From NCBI RefSeq assembly GCF_943193025.1, contig NZ_CALPCQ010000006.1, positions 1 to 64,000 on the forward strand: 64,000 nucleotides of DNA, in the 5' to 3' direction. The DNA is from Lactobacillus agrestimuris (GTDB lineage: Bacteria; Bacillota; Bacilli; Lactobacillales; Lactobacillaceae). The position numbers were made by a program, and so were the translations under genes. Of the stretch, positions 21,054 to 30,097 are shown in pieces (position 1 is the first letter of the stretch; each line of letters starts with the position of its first letter). Under the pieces are notes generated by a model. That model made no database searches and had not been told where the DNA came from. It saw only the letters and a program-made list of their open reading frames with translations.

Positions 21054-22421
21054 CTATCTAAGCCTCTCAACAACTTTTTCCAGATGCATTCCGTGTGAAC
21101 CCTTGAATACAACTATGTCATCAGGCTTAATATCATTCTTTAAATCATTAATCATATGGTTCATCTCATCTTTAGCATAGTAATGAATTTGATCTGAAGA
21201 ATACTTATCTTGAAGTGCATCATATAAATTCTTCATTTCACTACCATAAAGATATACTTCGTTGATCACTTTTGGATCTAAGCAGCCTTCAAGACCAGCA
21301 TGAAGTTCTGCTGACTTTTCACCAAGTTCAAGCATATCTCCTAAAACGGCGATTCTTCTTCCATCCGCTGGCATTTCGATTTGACCAAAGCTAGTAATTA
21401 CTGCACGAACAGCTGTAGGGTTGGAGTTATAAACATCACTCATGATATCCTCTCCAACATCACCTTTTTCCCATTCCATTCGATTAGCTGTTGGCACAAA
21501 GTTAGAAAGTGATGCAGCAATTTCTTCATCACTTTCACCAAAATGACGCCCAACGCTAAGAGCTGCCATGGCGTTGGAAACATTATGCTTACCAATCATT
21601 GGAATAGAAAATTCTTGTTCAGAATTATTAACTGTAAAAGTAGCATGATGCTTATAGCTTCTAAAGCTAGTTGCATAAACAGTGTCATTCTCACTAAAGC
21701 CAAAAGTTGCCTTAGCCTGATCAATCTTTTTTGCACGCTCTTCTAATAATGGTTCATCTCCATTATAAATAAACTCGCCATCTTCACGTAAGAAGTCAGT
21801 AATTTCCATCTTGGCATCGGCTATCTTATCACGACTTCCAAAGAATTCAATATGAGCTTCACCAATCATAGTGATAACTGCCACATCAGGATGAGTTAAT
21901 TCACTAAGATGATGCAACTGACCTGGACGATCCATTCCCATTTCTAAAACCAAAATTTCAGTATTTGGTTTCATTTCTAAAATCGTCATTGGCACACCAA
22001 TTTCATTATTGAAGTTTGCTTGGGTCTTGTGAACATTAAATCGTTTTGATAAAACTGCAGCTACCATATCTTTAGTTGTCGTTTTACCATTTGAACCAGT
22101 AATTCCTACAACTGTTGGATTAACCTTATCCAAGTAATAACGTGATAATTCTTGCATTGCAGTCAAGGGATCATCAACTTCTAGCACCGCAATATCGCTT
22201 GGCTTATTCTCATGTCCCTTTTTCCATAATGTTGCTGAAGCGCCATTTTCAATTGCACTATCAACAAAATCATGGCCATCTCTTTCGCCAACGATTGGCA
22301 CAAAAAGGCCACCTTCAGCAATCTTTCTGGAATCAAAAGCAACAGACGTAATCTCTGTTGTATCCTTACCTTCACATGTAGTTCCCAAAGCTTTGGCAAT
22401 TTCAGCCAGTTGCATTTTCAT
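21054..22421 (-). CDS. murF: UDP-MurNAc-tripeptide D-Ala-D-Ala ligase
   Basis: A 455-residue Mur ligase that adds D-Ala-D-Ala to the muropeptide precursor. The ATP motif GITGSNGKTTTKD and the carbamylated-Lys region typical of Mur ligases are present, with NSNPTA at the central domain. The ATG at 22421 is 8 nt after GGGAG; an ATG two codons later is the alternative. murF-cshA adjacency is common in lactobacilli. Confidence 0.96.
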   Translation of the reverse strand: MKMQLAEIAKALGTTCEGKDTTEITSVAFDSRKIAEGGLFVPIVGERDGHDFVDSAIENGASATLWKKGHENKPSDIAVLEVDDPLTAMQELSRYYLDKVNPTVVGITGSNGKTTTKDMVAAVLSKRFNVHKTQANFNNEIGVPMTILEMKPNTEILVLEMGMDRPGQLHHLSELTHPDVAVITMIGEAHIEFFGSRDKIADAKMEITDFLREDGEFIYNGDEPLLEERAKKIDQAKATFGFSENDTVYATSFRSYKHHATFTVNNSEQEFSIPMIGKHNVSNAMAALSVGRHFGESDEEIAASLSNFVPTANRMEWEKGDVGEDIMSDVYNSNPTAVRAVITSFGQIEMPADGRRIAVLGDMLELGEKSAELHAGLEGCLDPKVINEVYLYGSEMKNLYDALQDKYSSDQIHYYAKDEMNHMINDLKNDIKPDDIVVFKGSHGMHLEKVVERLR

Positions 22422-22510
22422 TATCTTTGCTCCCATATAAAAATATATTTAATACAGCAACCATTATACGTTCTTTCGACGGATCTGCCAAATGAACTTG
22501 ATATAAAAAA

Positions 22511-22532
22511 AGCAGCCCCAATGGGACTGCTT
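22511..22532 (-). terminator. rpmE2 terminator
   Basis: AGCAGCCCC and GGGACTGCT (one mismatch) around AAT, with a T-run on the minus strand, about 20 nt after the L31 gene. Confidence 0.9.
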
Positions 22533-22550
22533 CCACTAGATCGTAAGTAA

Positions 22551-22796
22551 TTACTTCTTCAAGCCGTACTTCTTGTTGAACTTTTCGATTCGACCATCTG
22601 CTTGAGCAAACTTTTGCTTACCAGTGTAGAATGGGTGTGAATCTGATGAAACTTCAACACGGATTAATGGGTAAGTATTACCTTCGTAATCTACAGTTTC
22701 CTTTGAATCTAAAGTTGAATCTGCTAAGAACTTAGCACCAGTTGCTGAGTCCATGAATACAACTTTACGAGTTTCTGGATGAATACCTTGTTGCAT
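22551..22796 (-). CDS. rpmE2: 50S ribosomal protein L31 type B
   Basis: An 81-residue L31 of the zinc-free type B class ([17 protein letters not shown], then [14 protein letters not shown]); no CXXC pair is present. The ATG at 22796 is 9 nt after AAGGAG; the longer in-frame start includes that site and is rejected. In organisms with two L31 forms, type B is expressed under zinc limitation, but here it may be the only one. No Zur box is recognised. Confidence 0.95.
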   Translation of the reverse strand: MQQGIHPETRKVVFMDSATGAKFLADSTLDSKETVDYEGNTYPLIRVEVSSDSHPFYTGKQKFAQADGRIEKFNKKYGLKK

Positions 22797-22896
22797 AATA
22801 ATTTCTCCTTTTGCCATGATCTATTTTTAGACCATAGATTAATCGATTAACGTTAATTAGGATACCATCTTCAACACTTATTTTCAAGATCTAAAA

Positions 22897-24504
22897 TCAT
22901 TTTACCTGATCATTTAATTGCTCGGCAACCGGATCAACCTTAGGTAAACTCGATTTAATTCCCCAGAAATAAAAGCCTAATGAAATAATGATAATCACAA
23001 GGAAGTCCCATGGATATTTAATCCAATTTTGACCACCAAAACCTTCACTACCAATATACGACATGATAGAAATAAAGATCATATATACAATTATCCAACA
23101 AGCATGTTTAAACTGATCTTTTAAGTTTGAGTGCTTATATTTAATTTCATAATAAATGTAAACTGGGATTCCTAAAGCAATAACTAATATAACTTGAACC
23201 GTTGTTGGCCACATTGACCAGTAAACAGCCAAGCTCGTCAGCACAAAGGCTATTGGTGCAAGCCAGGACATATAATTTGGCCCGAATGGTCGCTTTAAAT
23301 TAGGACTAATTTTACGTAATGTCATTACAGTTACAGGACCAGTTAAATAAGCAATCAACGTAGCGGCCGTGATGACCGTTGCTAATAAGTTCCAATTTCT
23401 AAACACACTAACCAAAATTACAGCCAAAACAAAATCAGTTATCATTGCAATTCGTGGAATCATGTATTTTTGATTCAATTTACCAAGCCACGCAGGAAGG
23501 TGCTTAGTATGAGTCATAGCTGCTAAGGCTCTTGATGCAGTCGCAACAAAGGCAACTCCTGTACCAAATGGTGAAACAAATGCATCAAGATAAAGTAAAA
23601 TCACAAGCCAATTGATTCCAAGCAAAATTGCCAAATCCGCAAATGGTGATGTGTAATTGATACCATGCCAACCTACTTTTGCAAGTACATCTGGTTCAAC
23701 TGCCCCAATAAATGTTACCTGTAACATGATATAAATCCCTGCTGTAATCAACATTGATGCTAAAACACCACGGGTAATATTCTTATGAGGATCCTTGATT
23801 TCTCCACCAATATTAATAATAGTTTGGAAAGCATCATAAGACATAATAATCCCTGATACAGAAGTTGCTTCAAAGATTGATCTTGTTCCATATGGCATAA
23901 ATTCATGGATATTGCTTCCGAAATTTTGAGCGTGAAATCCGCTACAAATCAAAACAATGATGGTTAATGATGGTAAAAGAATTTTAAAAATAGAAATTAA
24001 ATTAGTAAAACGAGTCATGATTTTTACTGACCAATAATTAATCAAAGTAAAAATTGTCATGAAGGCAAATACCACCAGCAATCCTTGCCCTGTAATATTG
24101 CCATCCTTCATAAAATTCTTTGTCCAGTTAGCCCACGACCATGGCCATGAAGACATATATTGAACAGCCGCAACGGCCTCCATCGGAACCAAAGTAATCA
24201 ATGAAATCCAGTTAGCCCAAGCCGCAATAAAACCTAAAAGCGGTCCATGACTATACTGAGCATATCGACTCATTCCCCCACTTTCAGGAAACATTGAGCC
24301 TAATTCAATATAGGTAATTGCAATCAAAATGATGATTACTGCGCCCAAAATCCATGAAATAATTGCAGCTGGGCCGGCAATTTTGGCAGCTGACCCTGAA
24401 CCAAATAGCCAACCAGATCCGATTAATGAATTAAGCGCCAGCATAATTGCTGAAAATAGCCCCATCTTATGGCCATTACTTATCTTATTTTTCTCGTCAT
24501 TCAT
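22897..24504 (-). CDS. APC-family amino acid permease
   Basis: A 535-residue membrane protein with about 12 helices. The first helix carries LIGSGWLFGSG, the glycine-rich substrate loop of the APC superfamily. It is most like the AspT/YfnA-type amino acid:proton symporters annotated in lactobacilli. Transport of an amino acid into the cytoplasm is expected; the substrate cannot be read. It lies between rpmE2 and glyA, with its own AAGGATG ribosome site, and follows the glyA terminator. Confidence 0.88.
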   Translation of the reverse strand: MNDEKNKISNGHKMGLFSAIMLALNSLIGSGWLFGSGSAAKIAGPAAIISWILGAVIIILIAITYIELGSMFPESGGMSRYAQYSHGPLLGFIAAWANWISLITLVPMEAVAAVQYMSSWPWSWANWTKNFMKDGNITGQGLLVVFAFMTIFTLINYWSVKIMTRFTNLISIFKILLPSLTIIVLICSGFHAQNFGSNIHEFMPYGTRSIFEATSVSGIIMSYDAFQTIINIGGEIKDPHKNITRGVLASMLITAGIYIMLQVTFIGAVEPDVLAKVGWHGINYTSPFADLAILLGINWLVILLYLDAFVSPFGTGVAFVATASRALAAMTHTKHLPAWLGKLNQKYMIPRIAMITDFVLAVILVSVFRNWNLLATVITAATLIAYLTGPVTVMTLRKISPNLKRPFGPNYMSWLAPIAFVLTSLAVYWSMWPTTVQVILVIALGIPVYIYYEIKYKHSNLKDQFKHACWIIVYMIFISIMSYIGSEGFGGQNWIKYPWDFLVIIIISLGFYFWGIKSSLPKVDPVAEQLNDQVK

Positions 24505-24549
24505 TTATTTCATCCTTACTGTGAATATTAATGGTTCATTATAACAAAA

Positions 24550-24576
24550 ATTCGCCTGGTTTTAACCCAGACGAAT
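24550..24576 (-). terminator. glyA terminator
   Basis: ATTCGTCTGG and CCAGGCGAAT (minus strand) form a 10-bp stem with one mismatch and a T-run, about 50 nt after glyA. Confidence 0.88.
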
Positions 24577-24626
24577 AAAATAGATGAAATTTATTTTTAT
24601 ATAGCTATTTATCTTACATAAGTTTT

Positions 24627-25862
24627 TTAATAAATAGGGTGTTTCTTAACTAAAGCTGCAACGTCGGATTTGGCTTCTTCGATTACTGATTCATCATTAG
24701 CGTTGTTAAGAACTTTACTAATAATGTCTGCAACCTTACGTGAATCTGATTCATCAAATCCTCTACTTGTAATTGCTGGTGTTCCGATTCTTACACCACT
24801 AGTAACAAAAGGACTACGCTTATCGCCTGGAATTGATTCTTTATTAGTTGTGATATTGATTGAATCAAGTAAGTTCTGTGCATCTTTTCCAGTCAAACCA
24901 GTATCAGTAATATCAATAATCATTAAGTGGTTATCGGTGCCACCAGAAACAACTCTGATATTATCGCTTTGGTTAAATTCATCTGCCATAGCCGCAGCAT
25001 TCTTAACTACTTGATTAATATAAGTAGTAAATTCAGGTTGCAAATCTTCATAGAAGGCTTGTGCCTTGGCCGCAATAACATGCTCTAATGGGCCACCCTG
25101 AGTTCCAGGGAATAATGCGGAATTAATCTTCTTACCTAACTCTAAATTATTAGATAAAATCAAGCCACCACGCGGACCGCGAAGCGTTTTGTGAGTAGTA
25201 GTAGTTACAACATCCGCTACTCCAATTGGACTTGGATGGGCTCCAGTTGCTACAAGTCCAGCAATATGAGCCATATCAACCATTAAATATGCTCCAACAT
25301 CATCCGCAATTGCTCTGAAGGCTTCCCAATCAATAATTCGACTATAAGCGGAGGCTCCCGCAACAATTAACTGAGGTTGAACTTTTTCTGCAACTCGTTT
25401 GATTTCGTCAAAATCAAGTTCTTCTGTGTCAGGATTCAAATCATAGCTGTATGATTTATAAAATTTACCTGAGAAGTTAACTTTAGCACCATGAGTAAGG
25501 TGACCACCAGCATCCATTCCCATTCCTAGAATCTTATCACCAGGCTTTAAAAGTGCACCATAAACGGCCATATTTGCTTGAGAACCTGAGTGTGGTTGAA
25601 CGTTAGCAAATTTAGCATTGAACAACTTTTTCGCATAATCAATTGCTAGTTGTTCAACTTGATCAATATATTGGCAACCACCATAGTAACGCTTGCCTGG
25701 ATATCCTTCGGCGTACTTATTAGTTAAGATTGATCCTTGAGCTTCACGAACTGCATCTGAAACAATATTTTCTGATGCAATCAATTCAATAGTATTTTCT
25801 TGTCGATCCTCTTCTTTTTTAATCGCTTCCCATAATTCTGGGGATTTTTCTGAATATTTCAT
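24627..25862 (-). CDS. glyA: Serine hydroxymethyltransferase
   Basis: A 411-residue PLP enzyme that converts serine and tetrahydrofolate to glycine and methylene-THF. The PLP Lys is in [14 protein letters not shown] and the family start [12 protein letters not shown] is present. Length is normal. GGAGGG precedes the ATG. It is monocistronic. Confidence 0.97.
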   Translation of the reverse strand: MKYSEKSPELWEAIKKEEDRQENTIELIASENIVSDAVREAQGSILTNKYAEGYPGKRYYGGCQYIDQVEQLAIDYAKKLFNAKFANVQPHSGSQANMAVYGALLKPGDKILGMGMDAGGHLTHGAKVNFSGKFYKSYSYDLNPDTEELDFDEIKRVAEKVQPQLIVAGASAYSRIIDWEAFRAIADDVGAYLMVDMAHIAGLVATGAHPSPIGVADVVTTTTHKTLRGPRGGLILSNNLELGKKINSALFPGTQGGPLEHVIAAKAQAFYEDLQPEFTTYINQVVKNAAAMADEFNQSDNIRVVSGGTDNHLMIIDITDTGLTGKDAQNLLDSINITTNKESIPGDKRSPFVTSGVRIGTPAITSRGFDESDSRKVADIISKVLNNANDESVIEEAKSDVAALVKKHPIY

Positions 25863-25916
25863 GCGGACCCTCCATCATTTAATTTCTTAAGATTTATTAT
25901 ACATCTTATCTATTTA

Positions 25917-25945
25917 TTGACACAGTGTCACCTCAAAAGATAAAC
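25917..25945 (+). promoter_or_regulatory. Promoter and palindromic operator of TetR gene
   Basis: The perfect palindrome TGACACAGTGTCA (25918-25930) overlaps a consensus TTGACA -35 at 25917-25922, with an AT-rich -10 at about 25940. Its position fits autoregulation by the TetR-type protein encoded at 25983. Confidence 0.65.
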
Positions 25946-25982
25946 TTAATTTAACAAAATATACGAAGGGGATTTAGATTAG

Positions 25983-26510
25983 ATGATCGATAAAAAAGAA
26001 AGAATTATTAATGCCGCAAGTAAAATTATTGAAAATAAAGGTAGTTCAGGTTTAACTGTTAGAACAGTTGCCAAAAAGTGTAAAAGTCATCCACATTTGA
26101 TTTACAATCACTTTAAAAATAAAAACGGTTTGCTTAGTCACGTTGCTCAACGTTTAACCAACGAAATGTTAACTGAGTCACTTTGCTTCCACCGTTCAAA
26201 TAAAGACCAGTTAATTCACACAGTATCTGTTTTCCTAAAGAAAGTCAGCAAAACTCCGCACATCATTGACTTCATTTTCTTCAATCCTGAAATTGGACAA
26301 ATTTTACCTAAAAACAGTCTTAGTATTGCCGACAATCTTTCACAAAAAATCAATGCCGTAATCGCTGATTTATCCAAAGAAAAGAAGATTAAAACACAAG
26401 AATTATCATTACGTATCTGGTCAACAATCAATGGTCTTGCTATGTTAATTAAACAAGGTGTTCTTAAGTACTCGCCTCAACTTGCAGAAAACAGATTAAG
26501 CTACATATAA
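25983..26510 (+). CDS. TetR-family transcriptional regulator
   Basis: A 175-residue regulator with an N-terminal TetR helix-turn-helix (about 8-50, IINAASKIIENKG, then HLIYNHFKNKNGLL). The C-terminal ligand domain is short and carries no recognisable signature. No target gene sits beside it; glyA is divergent, and the intergenic palindrome TGACACAGTGTCA could serve either gene. The ligand is unknown. A terminator follows directly. Confidence 0.82.
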   Translation: MIDKKERIINAASKIIENKGSSGLTVRTVAKKCKSHPHLIYNHFKNKNGLLSHVAQRLTNEMLTESLCFHRSNKDQLIHTVSVFLKKVSKTPHIIDFIFFNPEIGQILPKNSLSIADNLSQKINAVIADLSKEKKIKTQELSLRIWSTINGLAMLIKQGVLKYSPQLAENRLSYI

Positions 26511-26514
26511 TACC

Positions 26515-26545
26515 AAAAAGTCATTCATCTTGAATGGCATTTTTT
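26515..26545 (+). terminator. Terminator of TetR gene
   Basis: CATTCA and TGAATG stem with flanking A- and T-runs, starting 5 nt after the stop codon. Confidence 0.75.
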
Positions 26546-26642
26546 AATAGTTCTTTTTATTTGTTACCAACTCTATTTGCGCTTACAATTAACTTGTGTT
26601 AGTTAGTTTTCATCTACTATCAACTAAACAGTCGAAACTCTA

Positions 26643-26700
26643 CCTAGTGATAAAAAATCGCTAGGCCCTATTTTGACTTCTTCTAAAAAGTTGCTATAAT
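26643..26700 (+). promoter_or_regulatory. Hairpin and promoter of the orphan gene
   Basis: TTGACT (26673-26678), 16-nt spacer, extended TGC and TATAAT (26695-26700) form a strong promoter 40 nt before the orphan gene. A dyad CCTAGTGAT/ATCGCTAGG lies immediately upstream at 26643-26665 and could be an operator. Nothing is seen in 26546-26642. Confidence 0.65.
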
Positions 26701-26739
26701 AGTAGTTTAAATAAATCAAATAAGGAGGGATACTTAGTA

Positions 26740-27261
26740 ATGAAAGACGATTATGCAAAAGATCATGAAATATTTTTAATGAATCATAAAAACGGTGACG
26801 TTTTAAAAGTTACTGTTAATGATAAAGATAAGAAGCATGAATCTAAAAATATTAAGCTTTACCGTCAAGATGGCTTAGGAAACTATTATTCTGATAAAAA
26901 GTCACAATTAAAAGGTTTAAACAATCTCGATAGTAAAAAAGATATTGTTAGAGCCGGTAAAGAAATCGGTGCGCATAATACTCACCAACTTGACAAGTGG
27001 CATCACAAAGTTTCCCCTGTTTATAATGCGCAACATCATGTGACAGACTTTGAGCCAAAATTGCCACTTGATCATCACGTTCAGGTTAAAAATGCGAAAA
27101 GATATTTGCGTCACTTAAATCGTGACCACGCCGCATTTTTATTCTACAAACACAAGAAGGGTTTGCTCAGACATCCATGGACGGCTCTTAGAGAAGCAAT
27201 CTTGACAGACCGTAACAAGGAAATGGTTATTGCTCACAAAGTGCATAAAATTTCTAAGTAA
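26740..27261 (+). CDS. Orphan His- and Lys-rich protein
   Basis: A 173-residue soluble protein that I do not recognise. It has no signal peptide, membrane helix or known motif. It is very rich in His, Lys and Asp, with HNTHQLDKWHHK and HHVTDFEP in the middle and a basic C-terminus (RHLNRDHAAFLFYKHKKG). An N-terminal stretch (MNHKNGDVLKVTVNDKDK) looks beta-stranded. It has a strong promoter, GGAGGG ribosome site and a strong terminator, so it is expressed alone. Metal or nucleic acid binding would suit the composition but is speculation. Confidence 0.65.
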   Translation: MKDDYAKDHEIFLMNHKNGDVLKVTVNDKDKKHESKNIKLYRQDGLGNYYSDKKSQLKGLNNLDSKKDIVRAGKEIGAHNTHQLDKWHHKVSPVYNAQHHVTDFEPKLPLDHHVQVKNAKRYLRHLNRDHAAFLFYKHKKGLLRHPWTALREAILTDRNKEMVIAHKVHKISK

Positions 27262-27268
27262 TTAAAAA

Positions 27269-27296
27269 AACTCTCAGTTCAATTGAACTGGGAGTT
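27269..27296. terminator. Bidirectional terminator
   Basis: AACTCTCAGTTCAA and TTGAACTGGGAGTT form a stem with one wobble, with A- and T-runs on both sides. It serves the orphan gene and the convergent lipoprotein gene. Confidence 0.88.
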
Positions 27297-27306
27297 TTCT
27301 TTTGCC

Positions 27307-27873
27307 TTAATTTATTTTTGAAAAATCATATTTACGATATTTGATAGCAGTTTTAGCATCTTTAAATAAAGCGCTATGAATATCACCAGACGAATAAGCT
27401 AAGTATAAACATTCGTGTCCTTTAAAGTTACCAGTGATATAAATCAAATCAACAGTTCCTAAAATATCTCTTACTCTAAGCCAAGTTTGACCATTCTTAT
27501 TTTGGATTTGACCTAAAGAGATATCACCGGCGTATTCTTTATTCTGCTCAGTAGAATTATGATCTAGTTTAAAATTACCAACCTTTTCATATAAAACTGA
27601 GTCATTAACTAAATGATTAGTAATAACAAGCTTACGAGCAGATTTTGAAAAAGCATCACTACGATACCATGTTCCTCGAAAGTCACTTGGGATTGTCATT
27701 AGTTTTAAACCCTTATACCTTTTATGAATATCAGGCTTTTCAGATTCATGATTTGTATGTTTCTCGACATGGTATGTATTTGATGAAGAGCCTGAAGATT
27801 GCTTTTCGTTACTTTGATTTGAACATGCTGTTAAGGCTAGCGCCAATAAAATTACTGGAATAACTTTTTTCAT
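27307..27873 (-). CDS. Predicted lipoprotein
   Basis: A 188-residue exported protein. The ATG at 27873 gives a clean lipoprotein signal (KKVIPVILLALALTAC) with the lipidated Cys at residue 17; the longer in-frame start is rejected. A Ser/Asn/Lys linker follows. The body contains IPSDFRGTWYRSD, a sequence style seen in Lactobacillus secreted proteins of unknown function. It should be anchored on the outer face of the membrane. No partner is adjacent and function is unknown. Confidence 0.75.
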   Translation of the reverse strand: MKKVIPVILLALALTACSNQSNEKQSSGSSSNTYHVEKHTNHESEKPDIHKRYKGLKLMTIPSDFRGTWYRSDAFSKSARKLVITNHLVNDSVLYEKVGNFKLDHNSTEQNKEYAGDISLGQIQNKNGQTWLRVRDILGTVDLIYITGNFKGHECLYLAYSSGDIHSALFKDAKTAIKYRKYDFSKIN

Positions 27874-27949
27874 AAATATACCTACCATAAATTTTATAAA
27901 ACTTATTTTATTCCAAATCAATCAATAATTAAACTTAAAACTTGATCAT

Positions 27950-27977
27950 TTGAGAAAGAATTATTTAAAGCTATAAT
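27950..27977 (+). promoter_or_regulatory. Promoter of Rrf2 gene
   Basis: TTGAGA (27950-27955), 16-nt spacer and TATAAT (27972-27977). The start site would fall in the first of two repeats described in the next entry. Confidence 0.7.
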
Positions 27978-27980
27978 GAT

Positions 27981-28045
27981 ACTTGTAAGTTTAAAAACTA
28001 CACATCTTATTTATTGCAATGCTTGTAAATCTAAAATTAACAAGC
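27981..28045 (+). promoter_or_regulatory. Repeated candidate operator of the Rrf2 regulator
   Basis: CTTGTAA-N-T-N-TAAAA occurs twice, at 27982-27995 and 28022-28035, 40 nt apart. The second copy is part of an inverted repeat GCTTGT/ACAAGC (28021-28045). Both lie between the promoter and the start codon, where autorepression would act. Confidence 0.55.
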
Positions 28046-28060
28046 TAGAAGGACTGTATT

Positions 28061-28498
28061 ATGAAATTTTCTTACAAATTGAGTGATGCAATTCACTTAC
28101 TTAGCTATTTAAATATCTATCACGATACGAATCTTTCAAGTAAAGCGATCGCTGCAAGTATTAACTCAAATCCTAGTGTTGTTAGACAGCTGATGTCAGA
28201 CCTGCGCAAGGCTAATTTAATTGAGACCCATAAAGGTGCAGCTAAGCCTACCCTTGTTAAAGATCCAAAAGATATTTCGCTACTTGAAATCTACCAAGCA
28301 ATTAATATGGATCATCGTTTAATTCATGTTGACCCAGATACTAATTCTAAGTGCATTGTTGGCGGAAATATCCAAAACACATTGAATGGTTTCTACAATG
28401 ATATTGAATCAGCAGCATTTGCTAAGATGAGTCAAATTAGTTTACAGGATGTAATTGGCGATATTCTGAAAAGACAAGCGCAAAAAGAAAAACGATGA
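28061..28498 (+). CDS. Rrf2-family transcriptional regulator
   Basis: A 145-residue winged-helix regulator (SYKLSDAIHLLSYL, then SKAIAASINSNPSVVRQLM). Unlike IscR or NsrR it lacks the three-Cys cluster: only Cys98 is seen, so an Fe-S cofactor is unlikely and it resembles YwnA-type members. Such proteins often control nearby oxidoreductases; the broken alcohol dehydrogenase downstream is convergent and may have been the target. AGAAGGA precedes the ATG. Confidence 0.85.
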   Translation: MKFSYKLSDAIHLLSYLNIYHDTNLSSKAIAASINSNPSVVRQLMSDLRKANLIETHKGAAKPTLVKDPKDISLLEIYQAINMDHRLIHVDPDTNSKCIVGGNIQNTLNGFYNDIESAAFAKMSQISLQDVIGDILKRQAQKEKR

Positions 28499-28518
28499 GA
28501 ATTTTCTCATCGCTTTTT
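28493..28518 (+). terminator. Terminator of Rrf2 gene
   Basis: CGATGAG and CTCATCG arms with an ATTTT loop and T-run. The stop codon of the Rrf2 gene lies inside the stem. Confidence 0.85.
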
Positions 28519-28542
28519 ATTTTGATGCAAATTTTCTAATAT

Positions 28543-29562
28543 TTATTTCCAATCACTTACAACAACCTTACCGATCATATGACCACTCTCAACTAATTTA
28601 TGAGCTTCACGTAATTTTTTAGCATTTAATGGTGATAGAGATTTAGTCAAAGTACATTTCAATTGACCATTGTCAAGTATTTCAGCAATCTCATCCAAAA
28701 TCTCATGTTGAGTAATCATATCATCCGTGTGGTAATAAGACTTGGTATACATCCATTCCCATGAAAAATGAGCTTTCTTTTTAGTTAATGAACTTAAATT
28801 AATGGGATGCCGGTTTTCAGTAATAGATGCTATTCGACCTTCTGGCTTAATAAGCTTGCACATACCTTTCCAATTTCCATCAATATCCTTTAATTCAAGA
28901 ATGTAATCAACATACTTATACCCTAAATCATTGACCTGCTTTACTAAGTCTTCTCTGTGATTTACTACATAGTCTGCACCATGTTCTTTGGTTCACTTAA
29001 TACTTTCAGGTCTTGAAGCAGTTGAAATAACTGTCAAACCGGCTAAGTGTGCCAATTGACTGGCTACGGATCCGACACCACCAGCACCATTAATGATTAA
29101 AATAGTTTTATCAGAATTTTTATTCTTGTCAAAGGTTAATTCGAGTTGTTCAAATAAGGCTTCATAGGCTGTTAATGAGGTTAAGGGCATAGCCGCAGCT
29201 TGATCATCTTTTAGACGCTTTGGAGCGTGACCGACAATTCTTTCATCAACTAATTGATATTCACTATTACTTCCTGAACGAATAAAAGAACCCGCATAAA
29301 AAACTCTGTCCCCTGGTTTAAATAGAGTTACATCTTTCCCAACTTCTGATACAATTCCACATGCATCCCAGCCGATTATCTTATGTTGTTTTAAATCCTT
29401 TTTTCCACTTTTTCTTACACCAATATCAACAGGGTTAACTGATACAGCAGATGTATTAACTAATAAATCATGGCCTTTAGGGGTTGGCTTAACAGTTTCA
29501 AAATCAACTAAACTTTCTGGATTATCAATATCTAAATGTTTAATAAAACCTATCGCTTTCAT
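28543..29562 (-). pseudogene. Zinc-type alcohol dehydrogenase/quinone oxidoreductase, nonsense mutant
   Basis: A 339-codon MDR-superfamily oxidoreductase read in one frame, interrupted once. The N-terminal GroES-like domain, the cofactor loop NGAGGVGSVASQLA and the C-terminal half (ending GHMIGKVVVSDWK) are all intact. After residue 189 (RPESIK) codon 28993-28995 is TGA, then the frame continues TKEHGADYVVNH without shift. Homologues normally have Trp (TGG) there, so one G-to-A change explains the break. No zinc ligands are expected in this subfamily. It is divergent from an HxlR regulator that probably controlled it. Translation would give a truncated N-terminal piece. Confidence 0.88.
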
Positions 29563-29721
29563 ATGTATCTCCTTTATATATCTTTTTGGCGCGCTTACAA
29601 AATAATAGTAAGATGATAAAAAGAAAAAAGGAAGAAGTGAATTTTTTATAACTAAGTAACAAATTATTCCCCTACCTTACACCTATAACCAAGCGTAAAA
29701 TTATATCTATGAGGTGATTCG

Positions 29722-30057
29722 ATGCCACGACATATATATGACTGTTCTGAGGGATGTCCTGTTGAAAGCACATTGCAGATAATTTCTGGTAAATGGAAAA
29801 GCGTAATTATTTATCATCTAATTAAAGAAGGCAATTGTCGATTTAATCAATTACAAAAATTAATGCCTAATTGCTCAAGAAGAATGCTTTCATTACAACT
29901 AAAAGAATTAATTAGTGATCACATAATCAGCAAAACGACATTTCCAAGTGTCCCTCCTAAAACCAGCTATTCTTTAACCCAATTAGGAAAAACACTTACT
30001 CCTCTAATACTAGAAATGGAAAAGTGGGGAGAACAGTATAATAAAGATCACAAGTAA
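29722..30057 (+). CDS. HxlR-family transcriptional regulator
   Basis: A 111-residue winged-helix regulator. Cys8 and Cys12 (YDCSEGCPVESTL) precede the conserved SGKWKSVIIYHL, which is the redox- or electrophile-sensing arrangement known in YodB/HypR-like members. It is divergent from an NAD(P)H quinone-type oxidoreductase, the classic target of such regulators, but that gene is now broken. GAGGTGA precedes the ATG. Nothing firm is seen as operator in the 159-nt gap. Confidence 0.88.
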   Translation: MPRHIYDCSEGCPVESTLQIISGKWKSVIIYHLIKEGNCRFNQLQKLMPNCSRRMLSLQLKELISDHIISKTTFPSVPPKTSYSLTQLGKTLTPLILEMEKWGEQYNKDHK

Positions 30058-30088
30058 AACGGCAAACCTAATTTGGTTTACCGTTTTT
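30056..30088. terminator. Bidirectional terminator
   Basis: AAACGGCAAACC and GGTTTACCGTTT form a stem with one mismatch between the convergent HxlR and DUF3021 genes. Confidence 0.88.
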
Positions 30089-30097
30089 GCTATAAAA

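Noticed and set aside
24627-25982. Glycine riboswitch or T-box before glyA or the synthetase genes
   Set aside because: The leaders are short and lack the T-box core or tandem glycine aptamer; none was seen in the window.
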